DNA of 64,000 bases from Bacteroidota bacterium (GCA_013390605.1 JACAUB010000001.1:4018675-4082674), one strand, 5' to 3'. Positions 18,964-27,529 are shown, counted from the first letter of the stretch. The notes: generated by a model not told the origin, from the letters alone. Translations and numbers: made by a program.

Positions 18964-19562
18964 TTCATTTATAATTACTCAGGGGATTAGGCCAACCCGC
19001 AAGCAAAATTTCAATTACCATTTCCATATTCTGAATCCATGATGATGATAAAAGAGTGATACGTCTACCCTAAACAAATGGGTTTGTCAAAATTTTGTCG
19101 AGCGTTTGTCGAAGGTTTGTCCATACTTAGTCCATACCTTATGAGTATGGACTAAGTATGGAGGAACTATTGACAAAGTATGGAGATACTATGGACAAAA
19201 TCTTCTTTATAGGGGTGTTATAGAAACGATTTACCATCTGCTTATGGGGAGATTTGAATGATGATCGGGAAGGTTTTTCAAGACGGTATCTTGGAAGCCA
19301 AATTGGAGCAACTATTATTTGAAAAACAAATTTAATATTATGTTCTTAACACATGACAAAAAATACAAGTGAGTTGATGCAACTTTAGAATCTATTGATC
19401 CATCATTAATAAATAACAAACCTATTTAGCAATTTTCACTACAGTTTATTCCTGATCAACTAATTTTTAAAGAGATGAAACGAGCATGTTTTACAAACTT
19501 AAACACTGATGCAAATTTAATATGCGAGTTCCATCAGACCTAAATCTAAAAACAATTAACTG
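18964..19562. other. Long intergenic region lysS / serpin
   Basis: About 600 bases without a recognised gene. It contains the 11-nt-periodic inverted array at 19083-19199, listed separately. A 25-codon open frame (19258-19335) starts MMIGKVFQDG; I do not recognise it and it has no coding support. The rest is AT-rich and presumably holds the serpin promoter, for which I saw no clear box. Confidence 0.6.
19083..19199. repeat. Inverted array of 11-nt tandem units (element 1)
   Basis: Five tandem 11-nt units related to TTTGTCCATAC (19083-19137) are followed by a 7-base spacer. Five 11-nt units in the opposite orientation (19145-19199) then complete the array. The innermost 18 bases of each arm are perfectly complementary. 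Pairing each unit with its mirror partner, I count 41 of 55 complementary positions. Confidence 0.8.
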
Positions 19563-20795
19563 ATGAAAACAATGTATTTGATGCTTCTTTTGCCTTTGTT
19601 AATAATCTCATGTGCGAAAGAAAAGGCTACACAAATCAACAACAATCAGCTTAAGCCGATAACACTGAATACTGAGCAACAAGCTTTAGTTCAGGCAAAT
19701 AATCAATTCTCATTTTCATTATTTAGCAATTCTGCAAATCAGGAGACCAAAGAAAATCTGATTATCTCTCCATTCAGTGTCAGCATGGCATTATCAATGA
19801 CCCTCAATGGTGCAGCCGGTACAACAAAAACCGGGATGGAAAAGACATTGGGATTTGAAGGAAAACAAGCTGCATCAATTAATGATTACAATAAACTTTT
19901 ATCAACACAATTGCAGGGAATTGATGAAAAAGTGACTTTTAATGTTGCGAATTCAATCTGGTATAGAAATAACTTCACAGTAATTCCTTCCTTTATTTCT
20001 ACAAATCAAAATTACTATCAGGCAGAAGTGACATCACTCGATTTCGCCTCACTCTCAGCTGTCAATACCATCAATAATTGGGTAAATACTAAAACAAATA
20101 GTGCGATTCCTAAAATCATTGAATCCATTTCACCGGATAATGTGATGTTTCTGATCAATGCACTTTATTTCAAAGGTTCGTGGCGAAATAAGTTTGATGG
20201 GACAAAGACAAGCGATCAGAGTTTCTATAAAGAAGATCTGTCGGTCGTAAAATGCAAAATGATGAGTCAGGAAAGTACTTATCGTTGTCTTTCCAATGAC
20301 TTAGTAAGTGCCATTGAGATGCCTTATGGGCAAGGCAATTTTGTAATGACCGTATTGCTTCCACAAACCGGGAAAACGACATCTGACCTGACAGCTGCGT
20401 TCAATGCCGCTAACTGGAAGAAATGGAATGATGGAATGGTTTCTAATAAAATACAGGTTTATCTGCCGCGCTTTAAAATAAACTATGAAAACAAATTAAA
20501 TAGTCTGCTAAGTACGATGGGAATGGCCGATGCATTCAATCCGGCTGTTGCTGATTTCACAAGAATCAATGCAGGTGGAGGATTGTCTATCAGCGAAGTG
20601 AAACATAAAACAATGGTTGAAGTAAATGAAGAAGGTACGGTTGCGGCGGCCGTAACCTCCGTTGCAATAGTTTTGAATTCATTTCCCCAGACCCAGATTA
20701 TCAATATCAACAAGCCATTTTTATTTGTGATTTCAGAAAAAAGTACCGGTGCTATCTTGTTTACCGGCAGGATCATGGATCCAACAAAAGAATAA
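19563..20795 (+). CDS. Serpin-family serine protease inhibitor, lipoprotein
   Basis: A secreted or surface-anchored serpin of 410 residues. It has a lipoprotein signal with lipobox ending IISC at about 17 and then the serpin core. Family landmarks are NLIISPFSVSMALSMTLNGAAGTT, NANSIWY-like NVANSIWYRNN, MFLINALYFKGSWRNKFD and the C-terminal NKPFLFVISEKSTGAILFTGRIMDP. The hinge EVNEEGTVAAAVTS has the small residues needed for loop insertion, which predicts an inhibitory rather than a non-inhibitory serpin. Counting from the hinge puts P1 near the Asn of IVLNSFP; this is an estimate. A likely role is protecting the cell from host or self proteases. A terminator follows. Confidence 0.92.
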   Translation: MKTMYLMLLLPLLIISCAKEKATQINNNQLKPITLNTEQQALVQANNQFSFSLFSNSANQETKENLIISPFSVSMALSMTLNGAAGTTKTGMEKTLGFEGKQAASINDYNKLLSTQLQGIDEKVTFNVANSIWYRNNFTVIPSFISTNQNYYQAEVTSLDFASLSAVNTINNWVNTKTNSAIPKIIESISPDNVMFLINALYFKGSWRNKFDGTKTSDQSFYKEDLSVVKCKMMSQESTYRCLSNDLVSAIEMPYGQGNFVMTVLLPQTGKTTSDLTAAFNAANWKKWNDGMVSNKIQVYLPRFKINYENKLNSLLSTMGMADAFNPAVADFTRINAGGGLSISEVKHKTMVEVNEEGTVAAAVTSVAIVLNSFPQTQIININKPFLFVISEKSTGAILFTGRIMDPTKE

Positions 20796-20827
20796 TTTAA
20801 ATATATTTCTCTCCGATTCTATATTCT

Positions 20828-20863
20828 AAAGAGGTTCTTTCTGATAATGGAAAGAACCTCTTT
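20828..20863 (+). terminator. Rho-independent terminator of the serpin gene
   Basis: A perfect 14-bp stem (20828-20841 with 20850-20863) has an 8-base loop and then TTGT. The arm itself ends in a T-run, so about five T residues flank the stem. Confidence 0.8.
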
Positions 20864-21072
20864 TTGTACTATAATACTGACATATTTCAAATCAGTTTAT
20901 AAAGTTGAGGAGAAAAATCGGTTTACCTCACCGGCTATAGTCGTCATTTCTAAAGAAAATAGACTCAAAAAATTAGTGTAGTTTGAATTTATTCATTTTC
21001 TTTGTGTTCCAAATCAAAACAGAATCCTTACTTTCCTTACATAATTTTTTTGCTAATATTAAAAGCGTGAAC

Positions 21073-22506
21073 ATGACAATAGATGAACTAAAAATCAAAT
21101 GGTTAGCTAATTACAAAACAGCTCCTGAGCAGTTAAAAAAGATGGCTGAGGTAAAAGGTGTAATTAGCGCTTTCAACGTTAACATCGATGCCGTTATAAA
21201 GATTACCGGAAAAACGATTGAGAAAATCATTACAGATTATTCATTGGATCAGAAACTGATTCTTGAAGATGGGAAAAAAAGTATCAACTCGAAAGAGGAT
21301 GCCATCAGGGGAATCGTTCATTGCTTTACAAATGGTATTGCCGAAGAGTGGTTGATTCCAAACAAGGAGATGTTCTTTTGGCTCAATGAAAATATTGGCT
21401 ACGATAAAATGCAAATGGGTGGACAAGGTGGTATCGTTGCTAATGCAATGGCTGTTTGTGGCGTTGAAAAGGTTTATGTACATTGTGCCTCCCTCCCAAA
21501 AGATCAGGCTAAACTGTTTCTCGAACTTCCCAATCTGGTGACTGTGGATGAAAAGGGTAATTTAGAACAGGCTTCCAAGATAGAACGCAAAGCTGATCTT
21601 CCTTTAATCCATTGGATTATTGAGTTTAATGCCGGAGACACTTTGACGATTGATGGAAAAATATTCACTTGTCCTAAAGCCAACCGTTTTATTGCAACTT
21701 ACGATCCGCTAAACTTTCAATTACATATTGACGATGTCTTTGCTCAGAAAATGGCATTGAACGAAATCGACAACGACTATATCATTCTATCAGGATATCA
21801 GATTCTGGCAAACACACTCGAAGATGGTACTCCGGGAACCTCGCGTGTGGATGCATCTAAAAAGATTCTTGAAAAATGGTGCAACTCGGGTAGAAAGCCA
21901 GTTTTACACCTTGAAGTTGCTTCAACACAAGATAAAACAATTCGAAAATACCTGCTCGATAACATTGCAAAAAACATTGATAGTGTTGGCTTTAACGAAC
22001 GTGAACTCATCGATATACTCGAAGTAATTGATGCGCACGATCTTGCCAAACAGTGCGATGAGAAGACCAATAGTGTAAACCTTTTTAAAGGAATGCTAAG
22101 AATATTCAGTTATCTCAACTGTTCGCGCATGCAGTTACACATGTTCGGATTGTATGTCACACTTCAGAAAAGTGGATTTCAGATTTCAGCTTTACAAAAC
22201 AGAAATGGAATGCAGTTAGCGGCAGTTATTGCTGCGGCTAAAGCAGGAACCGGATCGATAAACTCGTCGGATGTATTGTTGTGGGCTAAGGATCGTGAAG
22301 TATCAGAAAGAGGCCTCACCGAATTACAAAATCTGGCGAATTTAATAACCAGTCTCTATGGAGAAAATAACCTGGTTGAAGATGGTATTTTCACAAATGG
22401 TGAAGTTGAAATTATTGCCGTTCCTACCATAATTATTGATAAGCCGCTTACGTTGGTTGGAATGGGTGATACCATCTCTTCCATATCATTAGTGGGTGCG
22501 CAATAA
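21073..22506 (+). CDS. ADP-dependent sugar kinase (ADP-specific phosphofructokinase/glucokinase family)
   Basis: The protein belongs to the ADP-dependent glucokinase/phosphofructokinase family, which phosphorylates glucose or fructose-6-phosphate with ADP as donor. From the start at 21073 it has 477 residues. The frame also opens at 20983, but the extra 30 residues are non-polar and unlike the family. Landmarks are FNVNIDAV (34-41), MGGQGGIVANAMA for sugar and nucleotide contacts, LHLEVAST, VGFNERE, and GMGDTISS near the C-terminus, whose Asp466 is the predicted catalytic base. Substrate choice cannot be read from sequence alone. The family is best known from archaea and animals and is patchy in bacteria. 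It is convergent with the purine permease gene and shares a terminator with it. Confidence 0.82.
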   Translation: MTIDELKIKWLANYKTAPEQLKKMAEVKGVISAFNVNIDAVIKITGKTIEKIITDYSLDQKLILEDGKKSINSKEDAIRGIVHCFTNGIAEEWLIPNKEMFFWLNENIGYDKMQMGGQGGIVANAMAVCGVEKVYVHCASLPKDQAKLFLELPNLVTVDEKGNLEQASKIERKADLPLIHWIIEFNAGDTLTIDGKIFTCPKANRFIATYDPLNFQLHIDDVFAQKMALNEIDNDYIILSGYQILANTLEDGTPGTSRVDASKKILEKWCNSGRKPVLHLEVASTQDKTIRKYLLDNIAKNIDSVGFNERELIDILEVIDAHDLAKQCDEKTNSVNLFKGMLRIFSYLNCSRMQLHMFGLYVTLQKSGFQISALQNRNGMQLAAVIAAAKAGTGSINSSDVLLWAKDREVSERGLTELQNLANLITSLYGENNLVEDGIFTNGEVEIIAVPTIIIDKPLTLVGMGDTISSISLVGAQ

Positions 22507-22530
22507 ACAAAATAGAATAAGCATATACAG

Positions 22531-22563
22531 AAAAGGCCCTGCATCAGAGATGCAAGGCCTTTT
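22531..22563. terminator. Bidirectional terminator between the sugar kinase and purine permease genes
   Basis: A 15-bp stem with one mismatch (22531-22545 with 22549-22563) has a 3-base loop. A-rich and T-rich flanks let it serve both converging genes. Confidence 0.8.
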
Positions 22564-22580
22564 TATTTAAAGTCAGATCG

Positions 22581-23957
22581 TTATGCCGCTTCGGCCAAGA
22601 AGAGGTAACGAGCTACTACTAATGCAAAGAGAATATACATCAACCAATGTATTTCTTTATAACGACCCGAAAATACTTTTAAGATTACATAGAATAGAAT
22701 ACCGGCAGCAATACCATTGGCAATGCTGTATGTAAATGGCATTAATGCAAAAGTGATAAATGCAGGAAAACCTTCTGTGAAATCATCGAAGTTGATTTCG
22801 CGAATAGACGAAAACATCAATACACCTACAATAATCAGAGCAGGAGCAGTTGCAGCACTTGGAATTAAACTTGCTAACGGAGCCAGCACCAATGCTAATA
22901 AGAAGAGAAGACCGGTTGTAACAGCAGTTAATCCAGTACGTCCACCTTCGCCAATACCAGCAGCACTTTCAACATAAGCTGTTACTGTACTGGTTCCCAT
23001 CAGGGCACCAAACGAAACACCAAATGCATCAACAAGCATAGCCTTTCCGATTAAAGGAGATTTTCCATCCTTATCTATCAATCCTGCTTTATTGGCAGTA
23101 CCTACTAATGTTCCGAAAGTATCAAAGAGTTCAACAAAAGTGAAAGTAAATACAACGGTCCAGATGCCCATGTTTAATGCAGCCTTAATATCAAGTGCAC
23201 CAACAGCCAGATGGCTAAATTTAGGAAGTGCTAACAGAGAGAAATGTTCAGGAATCACTGTCACTCCCATTGGAATACCGATAATGGTTGCAGCAACAAT
23301 ACCGATTAACAGTGCACCTTTTACGCGGTTTGCCATTAATATTGCAGTAATAGCCAAGCCAATCAAACAGAGTAACATGCTTGAATTGTGGAAACTACCT
23401 AACATGATATTCCACTCAAAAAACTTAAGGGTTGTCATTCCATGACCACTCTTTAAAGCATCCATGGTAGGAGGAATAATGTTGGTTCCTACAACCATGA
23501 TCTCTGATAATTTAATACCAATGATGGTAATAAACAGTCCGATACCGACTGTGATAGCACGTTTAAGAGAATCAGGTACAGCAATTACCAATAGTTGACG
23601 AACTCTGGTTAACGTTAAGATAATGAAGATGACACCCGAAATAAATACGGCACCCAAAGCAGCTTGCCAGGGCATACCGACACCCTGAAGTGCCACAGTC
23701 GCAAAGAATGCATTCAATCCCATACCAGGAGCTAAGGCAATTGGGAAATTAGCATATAATCCCATTGCAATCGTTACGACTCCGGCAGCAACGGCAGTTG
23801 CAAAAAACACTGCATTCTTATCCATCCCTGTAGCAGAAAGGATATTTGGATTAAGAAACAGAATATACGCCATGGTCATGAATGTAGTCACACCAGCAAG
23901 TATTTCTGTTCGAACCGTTGTGTGGTTCGCCTTTAGTTTAAACAACTTTTCGATCAT
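22581..23957 (-). CDS. NCS2-family purine (adenine/guanine/hypoxanthine) permease, AzgA type
   Basis: This is an inner-membrane proton-coupled nucleobase importer of 458 residues with about 12-14 transmembrane helices. The N-terminal LFKLKANHTTVRTEILAGVTTFMTMAYILFLNP and ALAPGMGLNAFF are hallmarks of the AzgA/PbuG/GhxP branch rather than the UraA/UapA branch. GTSTVTAYVESAAGIGEGGRTG is the second conserved segment. The upstream gene in the same direction, 20 bases away, encodes a Tsx-like outer-membrane channel. Together they would bring purines across both membranes. The exact purine is not determined. Confidence 0.9.
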   Translation of the reverse strand: MIEKLFKLKANHTTVRTEILAGVTTFMTMAYILFLNPNILSATGMDKNAVFFATAVAAGVVTIAMGLYANFPIALAPGMGLNAFFATVALQGVGMPWQAALGAVFISGVIFIILTLTRVRQLLVIAVPDSLKRAITVGIGLFITIIGIKLSEIMVVGTNIIPPTMDALKSGHGMTTLKFFEWNIMLGSFHNSSMLLCLIGLAITAILMANRVKGALLIGIVAATIIGIPMGVTVIPEHFSLLALPKFSHLAVGALDIKAALNMGIWTVVFTFTFVELFDTFGTLVGTANKAGLIDKDGKSPLIGKAMLVDAFGVSFGALMGTSTVTAYVESAAGIGEGGRTGLTAVTTGLLFLLALVLAPLASLIPSAATAPALIIVGVLMFSSIREINFDDFTEGFPAFITFALMPFTYSIANGIAAGILFYVILKVFSGRYKEIHWLMYILFALVVARYLFLAEAA

Positions 23958-23977
23958 AACTATTGATTAATAAATTA

Positions 23978-24655
23978 TTAAAAGGTCCATTTAACAGCTA
24001 CTGTAGGGAAGATCTCAACTTTATCAGAGTTGAAAACAAAGTTGTTGCTAACTTCAATTTCGCTACCTGCAGAGAATTTAGGACTGAAATTATACCAGAA
24101 TTGGGGTTCTGTTAAGAGAATGAATTTCTTTCCACTTGAACCGGTTTTATCTTCCGACCACAAATCGAGAAAACCATCAATAGTAACTTTTCCTTTTGCC
24201 AACATTGTAAACCATGTTGTTGTAAACTGGGCATTCACTTTTTGCTTTGAGATAGCTTTATAAGCCCCCATAACAGTCATACTTACATCCTTTATCTTAA
24301 ATGGATAAGATGCTCCAAATAACCATGCATTATCAAAAGAGGTAAACTGGTTGAATCCACCATTGTACTCTACGTGAGCCAAGATAGGACAATCACCAAT
24401 TTTCTGATCGCGTGATATTTCCCAATAAGCTAAAGAAACACCTCCACGAGGACTGTTATAGTCCATGTCGATAAAGAAGAATGTAGAACCCATCTTATCG
24501 GGTCTAAACATTTCGACTGTGCTGGTAACATATCCACGACCGGCAGCGTGAGGGTCGCGAGCATCCTTTAGGAAATCATAATGTAACTGCAGGTTTTGGG
24601 CAAAGCCAAATTGGGCTGCAACCATCAAAGCGATCGCAAATAGAATTTTTTTCAT
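23978..24655 (-). CDS. Outer-membrane channel protein, DUF5020 / Tsx-like
   Basis: A 225-residue protein with a signal peptide (MKKILFAIALMVAAQFGFA) and alternating hydrophobic strands. It ends in the aromatic FPTVAVKWTF, as expected for an outer-membrane beta-barrel. The motif LQLHYDFLKDARDPHAAGRGYVTSTVEMFRPD fits the DUF5020 family, related to nucleoside-specific Tsx channels. It lies directly upstream of the purine permease and probably forms an operon with it, which supports a role in nucleoside or nucleobase passage. The family assignment is from memory of the motif, and the function is inferred from the neighbour. Confidence 0.75.
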   Translation of the reverse strand: MKKILFAIALMVAAQFGFAQNLQLHYDFLKDARDPHAAGRGYVTSTVEMFRPDKMGSTFFFIDMDYNSPRGGVSLAYWEISRDQKIGDCPILAHVEYNGGFNQFTSFDNAWLFGASYPFKIKDVSMTVMGAYKAISKQKVNAQFTTTWFTMLAKGKVTIDGFLDLWSEDKTGSSGKKFILLTEPQFWYNFSPKFSAGSEIEVSNNFVFNSDKVEIFPTVAVKWTF

Positions 24656-24787
24656 AAAGAGAATTAATTGATTTTACGGCGGCAAAATAACGCATTTTAT
24701 TTGAGAATTAAAAGAGCGATTTGCAACTAAATTAAGTAGTTACAAACATTCTATTAACAAAAGCCAGCCATTATACCTTTTAAAATG

Positions 24788-26959
24788 CTATTTTACCTTT
24801 ATCATTGTGACTGCCCGTATATCGGATGAAGAGCTTCCTATCATTAGTTTTATGACACCGGGTTCAACAATAAAAGCATGCTTCGCCACATTCCAATAAG
24901 CCAGATCTTCAGCTTTTAACCGAATATCAATTGTTCTGGTTTCTCCGGTCTTAATGAATACCCGCTTGAATCCTTTTAGCTGTTTGAGAGGACGTTCTAT
25001 TTTAGAGTCAGAATACGACACGTATAATTGTACCACTTCATCACCATCACGTTTACCGGTGTTCTTGACGTTTATCGAAACAATCAATGAATCTGAAAGT
25101 GTTGCTGTCGATGTTTTCAATCCGGAATAAGCAAACGTTGTATAACTTAATCCGTAACCGAATGGATAAAGCGGTTGACCTTTGAAGTATTGATACGTTC
25201 TGCCATTCCTGATATTATAATCCATCATAGGTGGCAGGTCGGTAATGCTTTTTACCCATGTTTGGGTGGTGCGTCCTGCTGGATTTACCGTCCCAAAGAT
25301 AACATCGGCCAATCCACTACCCAGTTCCTGACTGTTATTTGTTACTTGAAGAATAGCCGGCACGTTTTCTTGCGACCAGTTGATGGCATAAGGGAAGTTG
25401 CTTACCAACACCATAACGGTATTGGGATTCGCTTGTGTCACCACTTTTACCAGATCTTCCTGTTCAAGTGTTAATGCTTTTCGGTCTACTGCTTCTCTAC
25501 CATCACTCGGCACGGGAGAGACCTTCCACCTGGCATCTGTACCATAAGGATGATTACCAACACAGACAATGGCTACATCGGCTTTGTGAGCAGCTATCGT
25601 TGCTTTGTCCATCTCATCGGATGGGGCAAAAAGCACCTCCACGTCTTTGCCTAATGCATTTCTAATTCCTTGTAAAATAGTTATTGAATAGGGCGGTGTG
25701 CCACTATACCAATCAAGCAAAACCTCATTTGCACGAGGACCGATTACGGCAATTGATTTCAACTTTGTTTTATCTAATGGCAATGTATACTTTGCATTTT
25801 TTAGTAATACTACTGATTTAGCAGTTACCTTACGGACAAAAGCTTGTGTCGCTGAGTTTGTCCAGGGGGCAATAGTATCTGTAATACCAATTCCGGCATA
25901 AGGGACTTTAGATTGATCTTCATCTAACAGTCCAAGACGCAAAGCCACATAAAAATTTCCACGAATGGCGTTATCAATATCTTTCTCATTTAACAATCCT
26001 TTTTGTAAGGCCTCAAGAATAAAGGGTTTAAAGCTATCGAGAAATTGTCCTACCGAAGCTTTAACAATCATAGCGGCTCCTTCGGTGAGCGTAGGAAAAG
26101 CTTTGTGCGAATGAACCAATAACTTCAGTGCACCACCATCGGTACAAATAATCCCATTATTACCCCATTCGTTACGGGTAATACTTTGAAGTATTGGATT
26201 TATCGTCATAGGAATACCATTCCAGGCATTATACGATGCCATAAAGGCTCTGGATCCGCCCTCAGTAATGCCTTTGTAGAATGGGAACGAGTAATATTCG
26301 CGAAAAAGCTGTTCATCAAAATTGGAAGAAGTGGAGTCACGGCCATCTTCATTACTGTTTGCCAGAAAATGTTTCATGAGTGAAGCCGATTTCCAATAGT
26401 GTGGATCTTTACCTTGCAATCCTTTAACAAAAGCCACTGTTAAACGGGATCCCAAAAAAGCATCTTCCCCATAACTCTCTTCAGTACGTCCCCAACGTGG
26501 ATCGCGAGCCAGATCTGCATTGGGAGCACGCATTACCATACCACCTTTTAGATATTTCGGGTTCTGTGTATAATAACGAACTTCGGTTGCTTCAATATCT
26601 GCCACTTGTTGAATTAGTTCCGAATCCCATGTCTCACCCAGACCGTATGCTTGTGGAAAAGTGGTAGTAGGATAGGTTTGGGGAACATCTTTGATCCTGC
26701 CACCCCAATTACCGGGGCCACCCAAAGCCATACCATGTAAACCTTCGGAGTGACCTGTATTTCGAATACCCAAACGTGGAACACCAAGATTGGTTGATAA
26801 GGCATCAATTTTTTCATCAATCGTCATCAACGAAAGAAGATTCTCGACACGCGCAACATCAGACAATGTGGTATTCTGGAAAGGGTATTTAGTTTGAGCC
26901 GCCAAAAGAACAGGTAGCAAAAAAAAGAAAATAAGAAATCTGAGTGCAGTGGCTTTCAT
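24788..26959 (-). CDS. Glycoside hydrolase family 3 (beta-xylosidase/beta-glucosidase type)
   Basis: A periplasmic or secreted exo-glycosidase of 723 residues from the chosen start at 26959, where the signal peptide MKATALRFLIFFFLLPVLLAAQ begins; an upstream ATG at 26986 would add nine residues. The GH3 N-terminal barrel includes the substrate loop NADLARDPRWGRTEESYGED and HFLANSNE. The likely nucleophile is the Asp in GIICTDGGAL. The C-terminal sandwich domain (about 390-590) and a fibronectin-III-like domain (about 630-705, VSINVKNTGKRDGDEVVQLYVS) follow. The domain set matches the xylosidase/arabinosidase-type branch, but the substrate is uncertain. No SusC/SusD pair adjoins it. Confidence 0.88.
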   Translation of the reverse strand: MKATALRFLIFFFLLPVLLAAQTKYPFQNTTLSDVARVENLLSLMTIDEKIDALSTNLGVPRLGIRNTGHSEGLHGMALGGPGNWGGRIKDVPQTYPTTTFPQAYGLGETWDSELIQQVADIEATEVRYYTQNPKYLKGGMVMRAPNADLARDPRWGRTEESYGEDAFLGSRLTVAFVKGLQGKDPHYWKSASLMKHFLANSNEDGRDSTSSNFDEQLFREYYSFPFYKGITEGGSRAFMASYNAWNGIPMTINPILQSITRNEWGNNGIICTDGGALKLLVHSHKAFPTLTEGAAMIVKASVGQFLDSFKPFILEALQKGLLNEKDIDNAIRGNFYVALRLGLLDEDQSKVPYAGIGITDTIAPWTNSATQAFVRKVTAKSVVLLKNAKYTLPLDKTKLKSIAVIGPRANEVLLDWYSGTPPYSITILQGIRNALGKDVEVLFAPSDEMDKATIAAHKADVAIVCVGNHPYGTDARWKVSPVPSDGREAVDRKALTLEQEDLVKVVTQANPNTVMVLVSNFPYAINWSQENVPAILQVTNNSQELGSGLADVIFGTVNPAGRTTQTWVKSITDLPPMMDYNIRNGRTYQYFKGQPLYPFGYGLSYTTFAYSGLKTSTATLSDSLIVSINVKNTGKRDGDEVVQLYVSYSDSKIERPLKQLKGFKRVFIKTGETRTIDIRLKAEDLAYWNVAKHAFIVEPGVIKLMIGSSSSDIRAVTMIKVK

Positions 26960-26985
26960 TGGATGACTAGATTTAAAAATCAACA

Positions 26986-26993
26986 CAAAAATA
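26986..26993 (-). promoter_or_regulatory. Candidate -7 promoter box of the GH3 gene
   Basis: Read on the minus strand this is TATTTTTG, an exact TAnnTTTG match, 27 bases before the start at 26959. A TTTTG sits 25 bases further upstream (about 27019-27023), slightly far for a -33 element. The box supports the downstream start codon. Confidence 0.5.
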
Positions 26994-27289
26994 GGGTTAT
27001 TTTGAAAATAACGCTATCCAAAATCATCTTATTCAGTGGCACTTTAGACTTTCTATCCTTTTAGCGTATTCATTGGTAATAGATTCATTTTTGTTCAAAC
27101 ATATCAATTAATTTGATTATGTAATTATTCTGGTATCGAGAGTTTGTGACTGTTATTTTAAAGCAGTGTGTAGAAAAAAAGTGTAAAACCCAATATTTCA
27201 TTGTGTTTTTGTTAATTTTTTAACCACCCTATCAGAAAATTAATAAGTGAGGAGATTTTTTTTGTAATATTGCATCATCAATTACGATT
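26994..27289. other. Divergent intergenic region GH3 / threonine operon
   Basis: AT-rich spacer between the GH3 gene and the thr leader. A weak -7 candidate TAATATTGC for the thr operon lies at 27265-27273, with one mismatch to TAnnTTTGC, only 17 bases before the leader start. No gene was seen. Confidence 0.45.
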
Positions 27290-27373
27290 ATGAAAAGTTT
27301 ATATTACATATCTGGGGTAAGCCCTATCAAAAATAATACCACCTCCACATCCACCCCTTGGGGGGTACAATAG
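27290..27373 (+). CDS. thrL: Threonine operon leader peptide (27 residues)
   Basis: A short ORF 156 bases upstream of thrA begins MKSLYYISGV and carries the control run NNTTSTSTPW. Four Thr codons (ACC, ACC, ACA, ACC) fall within six codons. This is the expected design of a ribosome-mediated attenuator in which stalling at Thr codons controls the thrABC transcript. ACCCC at 27353-27357 could pair either with GGGGT at 27314-27318 or with GGGGT at 27362-27366, giving mutually exclusive structures. No textbook terminator with a T-run is evident before thrA, so the mechanism is inferred. Thr attenuators are known in gamma-proteobacteria and have been predicted for Bacteroidota. The ORF is too short for standard gene callers. 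Confidence 0.72.
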   Translation: MKSLYYISGVSPIKNNTTSTSTPWGVQ

Positions 27374-27529
27374 TTTATTTTCCGGAAAATCATTTCCAAT
27401 TATCTCGCTTTATTTTCTCTGAATTAGTTATCATTTATTTCTTGTGAACATGCAAAACCATTTTTATGGTAAACTGATAATTTTCAGGATGCAGTTTCAT
27501 TTGATCTCAAAAATTTAATACGCTGCCCT
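27374..27529 (+). promoter_or_regulatory. thr leader untranslated region
   Basis: This is the stretch between leader stop and thrA start. It holds a perfect 14-base palindrome ATTTTCCGGAAAAT (27377-27390), a short hairpin ACCAT-TTTT-ATGGT (about 27457-27470) and a 6-bp stem AAACTG/CAGTTT (27471-27476 with 27492-27497). Any of these could belong to the attenuation switch, but none is a clear terminator. Confidence 0.4.

Noticed and set aside
19083..19199. CRISPR array or insertion-sequence ends as explanation of array 1
   Set aside because: Units are 11 nt without spacers and are inverted across the centre; there is no transposase gene and no target-site duplication.
20983..21072. Upstream extension of the ADP-dependent kinase
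   Set aside because: The extra 30 residues are hydrophobic and unlike the family, and the Met at 21073 begins the family-like region.
27377..27390. Perfect palindrome ATTTTCCGGAAAAT in the thr leader considered as a terminator
   Set aside because: The stem would have only four A-T pairs around CCGG and no T-run follows; more likely a chance or protein-binding palindrome.
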